This document shows positions 43,560 through 51,563 of a stretch of DNA of 64,000 nt, in pieces. Source of the stretch: CAVXGU01 sp963761615 (GTDB lineage: Bacteria; Acidobacteriota; Vicinamibacteria; Vicinamibacterales; CAVVIG01); contig CAVXGU010000003.1 in assembly GCA_963761615.1 (NCBI GenBank), positions 1,922,001 to 1,986,000 on the forward strand, written 5' to 3'. The position numbers and the translations under genes are program-made. The stretch's first letter is position 1; each line of letters opens with the position of its first letter. The notes beneath the pieces were generated by a model. That model was not told the DNA's origin, did not search any database, and saw only the letters and a list, made by a program, of their open reading frames with translations.

Positions 43560-45285
43560 GTGAGTCACGGATCGCGACCTCGTCTCCATTGCGGAAGCCC
43601 GGGAGCTCGCCGCGCGCGCGAAGCAGGCCTGGCTCCAGCTCGCAGAATTCTCGCAGGAGCGTATTGACGCCGTCGTCGATGCCTTGGCTGCGGCCGCCGC
43701 GCCGCAGGCGGAGGCGTTCGCCCGCCTTGCCGTCGAAGAGACCGGCTACGGGGTCGTCGAGGACAAGATCCAGAAGAACCTGTTCGCGGCCGAGAAGGTG
43801 TACCGGTTCATCCGACCGATGAAGACGGTGGGCGTCGTCGCCCGCCACCCGGATCGGGGCGTCGTCGAGATCGCCGAGCCGTTCGGCGTCGTGGCCGCCG
43901 TCGTGCCGTCGACCAACCCCACGTCGACCGCGATCTACAAGATCCTCATCGCGCTGAAGGCCCGCTGCACGATCGTCATCAGCCCCCACCCGGCCGCCGT
44001 CAGGTGCATCACCCGCGTCGCCGAGGTTCTCGAGGATGCGGCGATTCAGGCCGGGGCGCCGAGGGGCGCGATCAACTGGATGACGACCGTCACGCTCGAA
44101 GGGACGCAGGAGCTCATGAAGCACCGCGACGTCGCCGTCATCCTGGCGACGGGCGGCATGGGCCTCGTGCGCGCGGCCTACAGCGCGGGCAAGCCGGCCT
44201 ACGGGGTGGGGCCGGGCAACGCGCCGGCATTCATCGAACGGACGGCTGACGTCCGCAAGGCCGTGCGCGATGTCGTCACGGGCAAGACCTTCGACAACGG
44301 CGTGCTCTGTTCGTCGGAGAACTCCGTCGTGGTCGACGCGCCGGTGGCCGACGCGGCGCGCCGCGAGTTCGAGGCACAGGGCGGCTACTTCATGAATGCC
44401 GCCGAGATGGAGGCCCTCGCCCGTGTCCTGGTCACGCCGCAGCGGCTCCCCAATCCGGCGCTCGTCGGGAAGGCGGCGACGGTCATCGCCGAGCGGTGCG
44501 GGATCAGCGTCCCGTCGGGCACGCGGGTGCTCATCGCGCCGCTCGAGGGCGTGGGCCGCGATTACCCCCTCTCGATCGAGAAGCTGTGCCCGGTGCTCTC
44601 CTTCTACGTGGTCAGCGACTGGCGGGAGGGCTGCGAGCGCTGCAAGCAGATCCTGCGCTACGGCGGGATGGGCCACACGATGTCGATTCATTCCCAGGAC
44701 GAACACGTCATCCTGGAGTTCGGCCTCAAGAAGCCGGCGTTCCGCATCATCGTCAACTCGCCGACGACTCATGGATCCATCGGCCTGACGACGGGGCTCG
44801 ATCCGGCCATGACGCTGGGATGCGGCGGGTACGGGGGGAACATCACCTCGGACAACATCTCGCCGCGTCACCTCCTGAACGTCAAGCGCCTCGCGTACGA
44901 GATCACGCCCGCGGCGAGCCGGTTCGATCCACGCCCTGCGCCGCCGGTGAGCGCGGCTCGCGCGGGTCTCTCCTCCGAGATGCTGACGCGGCGGATCGAC
45001 GGCTTTCTGGCGTCCCGCGGGTACCGGCCGGAGGCGGCCGCCAGCCAGCCCCCGGTCGCCGCCGCGCCGCCGGCCGCCTCGCCCGTCGTGACACCGGCGC
45101 CGCCGTCGGGGCCGGCTCCCGCCCCTGCCGAACCCGCCGCGGAGGCGCTGTCCTTCGTGTGCGAGGACGACGTTCGGCGGGCGATTCAGGCGGGACGGAA
45201 GCTCGTCGTCGCGGAGCGGGCAATCGTCACGCCGCTCGCCCGCGAGCTCGGCGAGCAGCACCGCGTCTTCACCCAGGCCCCCTGA
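43560..45285 (+). CDS. Microcompartment acylating-type aldehyde dehydrogenase with C-terminal extension
   Basis: About 574 residues, of the PduP/EutE type that makes acyl-CoA from aldehyde. The core has GVVAAVVPSTNPTSTAIYK, the catalytic Cys in FDNGVLCSSENS, and conserved RYGGMGHTMSIHS and GGYGGNITSDNISP. The ordinary N-terminus (LVSIAEARELAARAKQAWL) is in a frame with an in-frame stop just upstream. A GTG at 43560 and one extra base near 43565 would give M-S-T-D-R-D and a length divisible by three. After about residue 465 comes an Ala/Pro linker and a tail (EDDVRRAIQAGRKLVVAE, then AIVTPLARELGEQHRVF) not seen in simple PduP. It follows the shell gene by one base. Confidence 0.87.
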
Positions 45286-45342
45286 AAACCGCCACGCGCG
45301 GCCTTGCCGAATCGTAAGCCTCGTCCTTTCTTGTACTTAGTG

Positions 45343-45372
45343 TTGACCCTCGCGGCGGCTGGATGTTAGGAT
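45343..45372 (+). promoter_or_regulatory. Promoter upstream of the MltD-like gene
   Basis: TTGACC (45343-45348), 18-base spacer, TAGGAT (45367-45372). It lies 132 bases before the chosen ATG, leaving a long structured leader. Confidence 0.55.
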
Positions 45373-45426
45373 GCTGGCCCGAGCACCGAGTGCGGGGGCC
45401 CCAGCCCTTCGCGTAGTAGACATGGA

Positions 45427-45447
45427 GCCCCCGCGGAGTCCGGGGGC
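45427..45447 (+). promoter_or_regulatory. GC hairpin in the leader of the MltD-like gene
   Basis: GCCCCCG (45427-45433) pairs with CGGGGGC (45441-45447) around a 7-base loop. A second self-complementary stretch, GGGGCCCC, lies about 25 bases upstream. I do not match this leader to any riboswitch class I know. Confidence 0.45.
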
Positions 45448-45503
45448 GACTTACGGCGCGCGCATGGTCCGGTTCGATGCGTGCGCGTCGCGGAGCGCCC
45501 AGG

Positions 45504-47255
45504 ATGGTTCGACGTTTGCCGCAGCGTCCGATGCGATCGTTGACGGGCGCTGCTACAGCCGCCTTGCTGAGCTTCGGCCTGGCGGGCTGCGCTGCCACCG
45601 TGCCCACCCAGGTGGCGGCGATCCCCCGGAGCCCCGAGCCGGCCGGCAAACAGGTGCCGGCCGCCGACCCGAATCTTCCGCCGCCCGGACCCGTCGAAGA
45701 TCCCGTGACCGTCCTGATCGCCCAGTCCGAGCAGCACTTCGAGGCCGGCCAGCGCGCGCTGACCGACGGTCACCTGGAGGCGGCGCGCGACGAGTTCAAC
45801 CGCGCGATCGACGTGCTGATCGACTCGCCCTACGGCGGCCGGACGGAGCCGCGCATTCGCGAACAGTTCGACCGGCTGGTCGATCGGGTCAGCGCGATCG
45901 AGGTCAAGGCGCTCGCCGACGGCGACGGGTTCACCGAGAAGTCGTACGAATCGGCCTCGATCGACGATCTGCTGGCCCTGTCCTCCACCTTCGGCGAGCC
46001 CGTGCCGCCGCCGGAGCTGCACGACATCGTGCAGATGGATCTGCGCACGACCCCGCACGACATCGACATTCCGCTCAACTCGAAGGTCCTCTCCTACATC
46101 GAGCTCTTCCAGGGGCGGCTGCACGACTTCATCGAGGAAGGCCTGGATCGCGGCGCGCAGTACGTGCCGATGATTCAGCGGGTGTTCAAGCAGCAGGGCC
46201 TGCCGGAGGATCTGGCGTACGTGCCGCTCGTCGAGAGCGCGTTCAAGCCCGACGCCCTGTCGCGCGCCAAGGCGAAGGGCATGTGGCAGTTCATGACGGG
46301 CACGGGCGCCGAGAACGGCCTGCGAACGAACTGGTACGTCGACGAGCGCTCGGATCCCGAGAAGGCGACGCTGGCCGCGGCCAAGTACCTGCACGAGCTG
46401 GGTAACGCCTTCGACGGCGACTGGCACCTCGCGCTGGCGTCGTACAACGGCGGCCCCGGGCGCGTCGAGCGGGCGGTCGAGCGGAGCAAGACCGACGATT
46501 TCTGGAAGCTGGCGGCCTCGGGCCGCTATCTGCCGCGCGAGACGCGCGAGTACGTGCCGATGGTGCTCGCCGCCATGGTCATTGCCGCCAACCCCGGCGA
46601 GTACGGGTTCAAGGTCGACCCGCCCGACCCGACGCCGGTCGACGAGGTGACCCTGTCGAAGCCGGTGGACCTGCGCCTGGTGGCGGAGTGGACCGGCACG
46701 ACGATCGACGAGATCCAGGACTTGAACCCCGAGCTGCGGCGGTGGACCACGCCGGTGCACGACAGCGCCTACACGCTGAACGTGCCCGCGGGCACCGCGG
46801 ACCTGGTCCGCGTGCACCTGCTCGAGAGCGGCGACCAGGACCTCGCCTCGCTCCAGTGGTACAGCGTGCGGCGCGGCGAGACGCTCTCGTCGATCGCCCG
46901 CAAGCTGAAGGTCAGCCGCACTGATCTCGCGCAGGCCAACGAACTGCGGACGTCGGCCCGCCTGCGCGTGGGCCAGCGGCTGATCGTGCCGGTGGCGGCC
47001 ACCGCGCTGATGGCGGCGCGCACCGAGCGCGAGGCGCCACAGGCCGAGGCCCGGACGTCCGCGAGGACCGGGCGCACGGCCGCGACCAGCGCCAGCCGCG
47101 TCAAGGCCAGCTACCGCGTCCGGCGCGGCGACACCCTCTACTCCCTCGCGCACGTCTTCGAGACGACCGTCCAGTCGATCAAGTCCTGGAACGGCCTGTC
47201 GAGCAACACCATCAAGGCGGGCGACCGCCTGACGGTCTACAAGGTCGCGAACTGA
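45504..47255 (+). CDS. mltD: MltD-like lytic transglycosylase with LysM repeats
   Basis: 583-residue lipoprotein; the signal ends FGLAGC. The SLT domain has the catalytic Glu in VPLVESAFKPDALSRAKAKG and the downstream MWQFMTGTG and YNGGPGRVERA. Three LysM or LysM-like modules follow: near RLVAEWTGTTIDEIQDLNPEL, YSVRRGETLSSIARKLKVS and YRVRRGDTLYSLAHVFETT. MltD has two to three LysM repeats, so this is a good match. ATG 45504 has AGGATGG context; the frame opens earlier (45477). Confidence 0.92.
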   Translation: MVRRLPQRPMRSLTGAATAALLSFGLAGCAATVPTQVAAIPRSPEPAGKQVPAADPNLPPPGPVEDPVTVLIAQSEQHFEAGQRALTDGHLEAARDEFNRAIDVLIDSPYGGRTEPRIREQFDRLVDRVSAIEVKALADGDGFTEKSYESASIDDLLALSSTFGEPVPPPELHDIVQMDLRTTPHDIDIPLNSKVLSYIELFQGRLHDFIEEGLDRGAQYVPMIQRVFKQQGLPEDLAYVPLVESAFKPDALSRAKAKGMWQFMTGTGAENGLRTNWYVDERSDPEKATLAAAKYLHELGNAFDGDWHLALASYNGGPGRVERAVERSKTDDFWKLAASGRYLPRETREYVPMVLAAMVIAANPGEYGFKVDPPDPTPVDEVTLSKPVDLRLVAEWTGTTIDEIQDLNPELRRWTTPVHDSAYTLNVPAGTADLVRVHLLESGDQDLASLQWYSVRRGETLSSIARKLKVSRTDLAQANELRTSARLRVGQRLIVPVAATALMAARTEREAPQAEARTSARTGRTAATSASRVKASYRVRRGDTLYSLAHVFETTVQSIKSWNGLSSNTIKAGDRLTVYKVAN

Positions 47256-47262
47256 CCCCGCC

Positions 47263-47466
47263 ATGAGCGGGCGCCGCTGGATTCTCCTGCTGCTGGCCCT
47301 GCCGTTCGTCACGGTGGCGGCCGGGCTCGTCGTGCTGTGGTTCTCGTACCAGCCGTCGGGCGGCGGCCAGCCGCTCGATCCCGCCATCTTCAACCGCGTC
47401 GTCCTTGCCCTCGTCACGATGGTCGTCGGCGCCGCAGCCGCGTGGTTCGTCCTGCGAAACCAGTGA
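47263..47466 (+). CDS. Small two-helix membrane protein
   Basis: 67-residue protein with helices at about residues 5-27 (WILLLLALPFVTVAAGLVVLW) and 43-63 (FNRVVLALVTMVVGAAAAWFV). The ATG lies 7 bases after the mltD-like stop. No known family is recognised; association with the transglycosylase is positional only. Confidence 0.55.
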   Translation: MSGRRWILLLLALPFVTVAAGLVVLWFSYQPSGGGQPLDPAIFNRVVLALVTMVVGAAAAWFVLRNQ

Positions 47467-47667
47467 CCGCACTGTAGAAGCTCCAGGCTCCGGGCCTGGC
47501 CCGATCCTGTCGCAACGTCGTGGCCCAGCCGAGAGCCGCGAGCCAACCTCGTGCAGCCGCTGCTCGCCACCCCGCTCATGCCGCGGGCAGATGCTGCACG
47601 ACGATGACGCCAGGCGATCGCCTGAGCGGTGATCCGCCCCGGGACCCGGAATTGCACGACCGCCCTC
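47467..47667. other. Gap with two palindromes
   Basis: No gene seen. CCAGGC and GCCTGG form a short hairpin at about 47481-47497, possibly a terminator for the mltD-like unit. CAGGCGATCGCCTG (47611-47624) is a perfect 14-base palindrome. Confidence 0.4.
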
Positions 47668-49182
47668 GTGCTCGCCTGCCTGAGGACGGCGGCCGTCTTC
47701 GGCGTCGACGCCCAGCCGGTCGATGTGGAGGTCGACGTGTCCTTCGGGCTGCCGTCCTTCACGATGGTGGGACTGCCCGACGCGAGCGTCCGCGAGAGCC
47801 GGGATCGGGTCCGCAGCGCCATCCGGAACTCGGGCTACGAGTTCCCGCCGCACCGGATCACGGTCAACCTCGCCCCGGCGGACGTGCGCAAGGCCGGTGC
47901 GTCGTTCGACTTGCCCATTGCGCTCGGCATCCTGGCCGCCCAGGGCGTCGTCGAGCGCCGGCACGTCGCGGATCTCGTGCTGCTCGGCGAGCTGTCGCTC
48001 GACGGCACGATCCACGCGACGCGGGGCGTCCTGCCGATCGCGGCGGCCGCCAGGCGCGACGGCCTCGCGGGCCTTCTCCTCCCCGACGCGAACGCCGGCG
48101 AGGCGTCCGTGGTCGACGGCATTGGCGTGCTGCCGGTGGCCTCGCTCGCCGAAGCGGTGCGCGTGCTGAACGACCCGCGCTCGGTGCGTCCGGTCCAGGC
48201 GCGGCCAGCGACGGCGCCGCCTCCCGCAGGACCAGATCTCGCCGACGTACGCGGCCAGCGCCTCGCCCGCCGGGCGCTCGAGATCGCGGCGGCCGGCGGC
48301 CACAACCTGCTGCTCGTGGGTCCCCCCGGCGCCGGCAAGACCATGATGGCTCGCCGGACGCCCGGCCTGCTCCCGCCGCTGGGATTCGAGGAAGCCCTCG
48401 AGGCGACGGCCGTGCACTCGGTCGCAGGCCTGCTGGCGCCGGGCGCGGGTCTGCTCGTGTCGCGACCGTTCCGCGCCCCGCACCACACGATCTCCGACGC
48501 GGCCCTCGTCGGCGGCGGAACCCAGCCGCGTCCCGGCGAGGTGTCGCTCGCCCATCACGGGGTCCTGTTCCTGGACGAACTGCTGGAGTTCAACCGCCGC
48601 GTGCTGGAGGTGCTGCGTCAACCGCTCGAGGAAGGGCGGGTGACGATCGCGCGGACGGCTCGAACCGCCATCTTTCCCGCGCGCTTCATACTGATCGCGG
48701 CGATGAATCCCTGTCCGTGCGGCTACCTGGGCGACGCCCATCGGGAGTGCCGCTGCACTCCCCTGCAGGTGGCACGCTACCGTGGCCGGCTGTCGGGTCC
48801 GCTGCGCGATCGTATCGATCTGATTGTGGACGTGCCCGCGCTCCCGCCCGATGCCGTCGCCAGTGGGGGCGGCGGCGAGCCCTCCAGCGCCGTCCGCGCG
48901 CGCGTCGTCAGCGCCCGCGATCGCCAGCGAGGGCGGGAGTCGTCGACCGGAGCCAGGACGAACGCCGAACTGCCGCCGTCGAGCCTGGCACACTGCGCGC
49001 GTGTGGACGGCCGCGGCGCCCGCCTGCTGGCGCAGGCGGTCGAACGGCTGCAGCTGAGCGCCCGCGGATACGACCGCGTGCGGAAGGTGGCGCGGACCAT
49101 CGCCGATCTCGCCGGCAGCGACGCGGTCGTGGCGGATCACGTCGCGGAGGCGCTCCAGTTCCGCATGAGCGGCGGCGAGTGA
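47668..49182 (+). CDS. comM: ComM/YifB-family magnesium-chelatase-like ATPase
   Basis: AAA+ ATPase of the ComM/YifB family, shown in some naturally competent bacteria to help branch migration during DNA integration. An N-terminal Lon-type domain (FGVDAQPVDVEVDVSFGLPSF, TVNLAPADVRKAGASFDLPIA) precedes the Mg-chelatase-like AAA domain with Walker A GPPGAGKT, Walker B LFLDELLEF and the CPCGYLGD zinc-type segment. GTG 47668 gives the usual start (VLACLRTAAVFGVDA); the frame opens at 47629. Length is 504 residues. Confidence 0.92.
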   Translation: MLACLRTAAVFGVDAQPVDVEVDVSFGLPSFTMVGLPDASVRESRDRVRSAIRNSGYEFPPHRITVNLAPADVRKAGASFDLPIALGILAAQGVVERRHVADLVLLGELSLDGTIHATRGVLPIAAAARRDGLAGLLLPDANAGEASVVDGIGVLPVASLAEAVRVLNDPRSVRPVQARPATAPPPAGPDLADVRGQRLARRALEIAAAGGHNLLLVGPPGAGKTMMARRTPGLLPPLGFEEALEATAVHSVAGLLAPGAGLLVSRPFRAPHHTISDAALVGGGTQPRPGEVSLAHHGVLFLDELLEFNRRVLEVLRQPLEEGRVTIARTARTAIFPARFILIAAMNPCPCGYLGDAHRECRCTPLQVARYRGRLSGPLRDRIDLIVDVPALPPDAVASGGGGEPSSAVRARVVSARDRQRGRESSTGARTNAELPPSSLAHCARVDGRGARLLAQAVERLQLSARGYDRVRKVARTIADLAGSDAVVADHVAEALQFRMSGGE

Positions 49183-49195
49183 TAGGCTGTCGGCC

Positions 49196-50197
49196 GTGGC
49201 TCGCGTCGCCCGTGCGACGACTGCGGTCGTCGCGCCGATTCTCCTCGCCTCGATGGTGCTCGCCGGGACGCCGGCGTCCGCGCAAACGCCGCGAGGCGCT
49301 CGACAGCCCACCGAGACCTTCGCACGTCCGCTCATCCCCGACCCGCCGAGCCACTGCCCCGACTGCGCCGCGTGGAACGCGCCGCGTGAGCCGTTTCAGG
49401 TGTACGGCAACACGTACTTCGTGGGACCCGCCGGGCTCTCGAGCCTGCTCGTCGTCACCAGTCGAGGCCTGGTGCTGCTCGACGGCGCGCTCGCCGAGAG
49501 CGCGCCGGTCATCGATGCGAACATCCGGAGGCTCGGCTTCCGGACGACGGACATCCGCTTCATCCTGACCTCGCACGCGCACCACGACCACGTGGGGGGC
49601 GTGCACGCGCTGCAGCGGTACACCGGGGCGACCGTCGCCGCCAGCGCGTCGACGGCGCGCGCCCTGGCGCTGGGCCACCCGACGCGGGACGATCCGCAGT
49701 TCGCGGGCGCCTCGCACGTTCAGGACTTCCCTCGCGTCGAAACCGGCGTGCGGGTCGTCAGGGACGGGGACACGGTCAGCCTGGGCGGCGTGACGTTCAC
49801 GCCGCACGCGACTCCCGGGCACACGCCGGGATCCACGACGTGGACGTGGAACTCGTGCCAGGCGCAGCGGTGTCTGCACATGGTCTACGCGGACAGCCTC
49901 ACCGCCGTGTCGAACGACACCTTCCGGTTCACCGGCGATGCCGCGCACCCGAGCATCGTCGACGCCTTTCGCCGCAGCATCGCGACGGTGGCGGGGCTGC
50001 CGTGCGACGTCCTCGTCTCGACGCATCCCAACGTGTCGGGCCTCGACGACAAGGTGAAGCTCCGCCGGCAGCGCGGCGCCGCGCCGGGCGGCGCCGACGA
50101 TCCCTTCGTCGATCCCGGCGCCTGCCGCGCCTACGCGGCGAATGCAATGCGCGGCCTCGACGAGCGGGTGCGGACGGAAGCGTCGGCGGAACGCTGA
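49196..50197 (+). CDS. Subclass B3-like metallo-beta-lactamase-fold hydrolase
   Basis: 333-residue protein with a signal peptide (ending SAQ near residue 30). The zinc motif HAHHDH (within LTSHAHHDHVGG) fits HxHxDH. The second His is in ATPGHTPGSTTWTW and the third in VSTHPNVSG. The run of HTPGSTTWTW, then MVYADSL, then RRSIATVAGLPCDVLVSTHP closely parallels B3 enzymes such as L1 and THIN-B. Whether it confers beta-lactam resistance cannot be told from sequence; environmental B3 relatives often have low or other activity. It is convergent with the hydrolase at 50205, 8 bases apart. Confidence 0.85.
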   Translation: MARVARATTAVVAPILLASMVLAGTPASAQTPRGARQPTETFARPLIPDPPSHCPDCAAWNAPREPFQVYGNTYFVGPAGLSSLLVVTSRGLVLLDGALAESAPVIDANIRRLGFRTTDIRFILTSHAHHDHVGGVHALQRYTGATVAASASTARALALGHPTRDDPQFAGASHVQDFPRVETGVRVVRDGDTVSLGGVTFTPHATPGHTPGSTTWTWNSCQAQRCLHMVYADSLTAVSNDTFRFTGDAAHPSIVDAFRRSIATVAGLPCDVLVSTHPNVSGLDDKVKLRRQRGAAPGGADDPFVDPGACRAYAANAMRGLDERVRTEASAER

Positions 50198-50204
50198 CGG
50201 AGAA

Positions 50205-51509
50205 TCAGCGCGTCGGACTCACGCCGAGGTGTCCAGGGTCACCGTCGCGAAGCGGGTTGGTGAACCGGCGACCCGCGTCCCTCAGGTCCGTCGTCACGTC
50301 GTCGCCCGCCGGCTTCGCCCCGCCCGTCGACCACGCGACCAGATCGTCGAACGACCGGATCATTTCGGGCTGGCTGAATTGGCAGTGGCCTGCAATGCGG
50401 TAGATCCGCTGGGCCAGCAGGTTGTCGCGTCCGGCGGCGTCGACGGCCGACTTGAGCGTCCGTTCGAGGAAGATCGGCACGAAGAGATCGCCCGTGCCGT
50501 GCATCGTCAGGACCGGGCGCTCGATCTGGCCGTCGAAGGGCACCAACTCCTCGTAGGGGCCGCTGGCGCTTCGAATCTGCGGATCGGCCGTCAGGCGGCG
50601 CGCCCGGCTGTTGAGCGCCTCGGTGGAGATGCCCAGCCCAGGGGCGATCTCGAGGTGGAATCCCGTCGTGTCGACCGCGCGATTCGACGGCGAGGCGCCG
50701 CCGGCCAGCGCGGACCCGCTGATGTTCCCGAGAAACCTCGACGCGAGCCCCTCCATGGCGAAGGGGCGCGGTCCACCGCTGATTCGGACTTCGACGCTCG
50801 CCAGTTCGCGGCCCTCCTGCGTGTAGTCGGGCGGCTTCCCCAGCAACTCGGCCATCCGGCTCGTTTCCTCGCGCAGGCCGTCGCGCGTGAACCGCACGCC
50901 GGTGATGACCTCGGCTGCGGCGCCCACCGCGCTGTAGTAGTCGAAAAGGCCCGGACCGGCGGCGCACATCGCGAGGCCCCCCGCGAACATCGTCGGATAC
51001 TCCTGCATCCCCAGCAGGGTGACGTGCCCGCCCATCGACGTCCCGGTCAGGTAGGTGCGACGCGGCTGGCGGCCGCCGTTCGCCTCGGTGAACAGGCTCG
51101 TGAGGGCCACCGTGCTGTCGAGGCCCTGCCCCGGAACGTAGCCGTTGCAGGCATAGCTCGAGGCCGCCCACGCGAAGCCCTGCTGGATGAGATGCGCCCG
51201 GATCGGAGAGTCCGCCACGCGGAGCGTTCGCCCGTCCTTGCCTCCGGCCGCCCGGTAGCCGTGTGCGTAGAGGACGAGGTCGCCGTTCCAGCGATCCGGG
51301 ATCTCGATCCGGTACGCACCGCCGTCGGTCCGCCCGAAGTACGCCTTGGCGCCCGACAACGCGACGAACGCGGGATCGTCGGCCTGCCACGGGCCCGCGC
51401 CGCACGGCAGCGGCGTGATGCCCGGCGTGCCCATCGTTGCGACGCGAACGGGCAACAGGCAGGCTGCCAGGCCGATCGCTACGGTGGCGGCTCCGATGAT
51501 GCGCCTCAT
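50205..51509 (-). CDS. Secreted alpha/beta-hydrolase
   Basis: 434-residue protein with a signal peptide (MRRIIGAATVAIGLAACLLP). The nucleophile is Ser in GTSMGG, after RRTYLTG. The oxyanion region is VLYAHGYR, and a catalytic Asp/His pair may be in HGTGDLFVP and AGHCQFSQ. The ATG 51509 has GAGGAG 5-6 bases upstream. I cannot name a substrate; members act on esters. It follows the PQQ dehydrogenase by 55 bases in the same direction, suggesting a joint catabolic role. Confidence 0.75.
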   Translation of the reverse strand: MRRIIGAATVAIGLAACLLPVRVATMGTPGITPLPCGAGPWQADDPAFVALSGAKAYFGRTDGGAYRIEIPDRWNGDLVLYAHGYRAAGGKDGRTLRVADSPIRAHLIQQGFAWAASSYACNGYVPGQGLDSTVALTSLFTEANGGRQPRRTYLTGTSMGGHVTLLGMQEYPTMFAGGLAMCAAGPGLFDYYSAVGAAAEVITGVRFTRDGLREETSRMAELLGKPPDYTQEGRELASVEVRISGGPRPFAMEGLASRFLGNISGSALAGGASPSNRAVDTTGFHLEIAPGLGISTEALNSRARRLTADPQIRSASGPYEELVPFDGQIERPVLTMHGTGDLFVPIFLERTLKSAVDAAGRDNLLAQRIYRIAGHCQFSQPEMIRSFDDLVAWSTGGAKPAGDDVTTDLRDAGRRFTNPLRDGDPGHLGVSPTR

Positions 51510-51563
51510 GGTGCTCCTCGCGGTGAACACTCCCCCGGCCGCCCGTGCCGGTCCATGGGTCCT

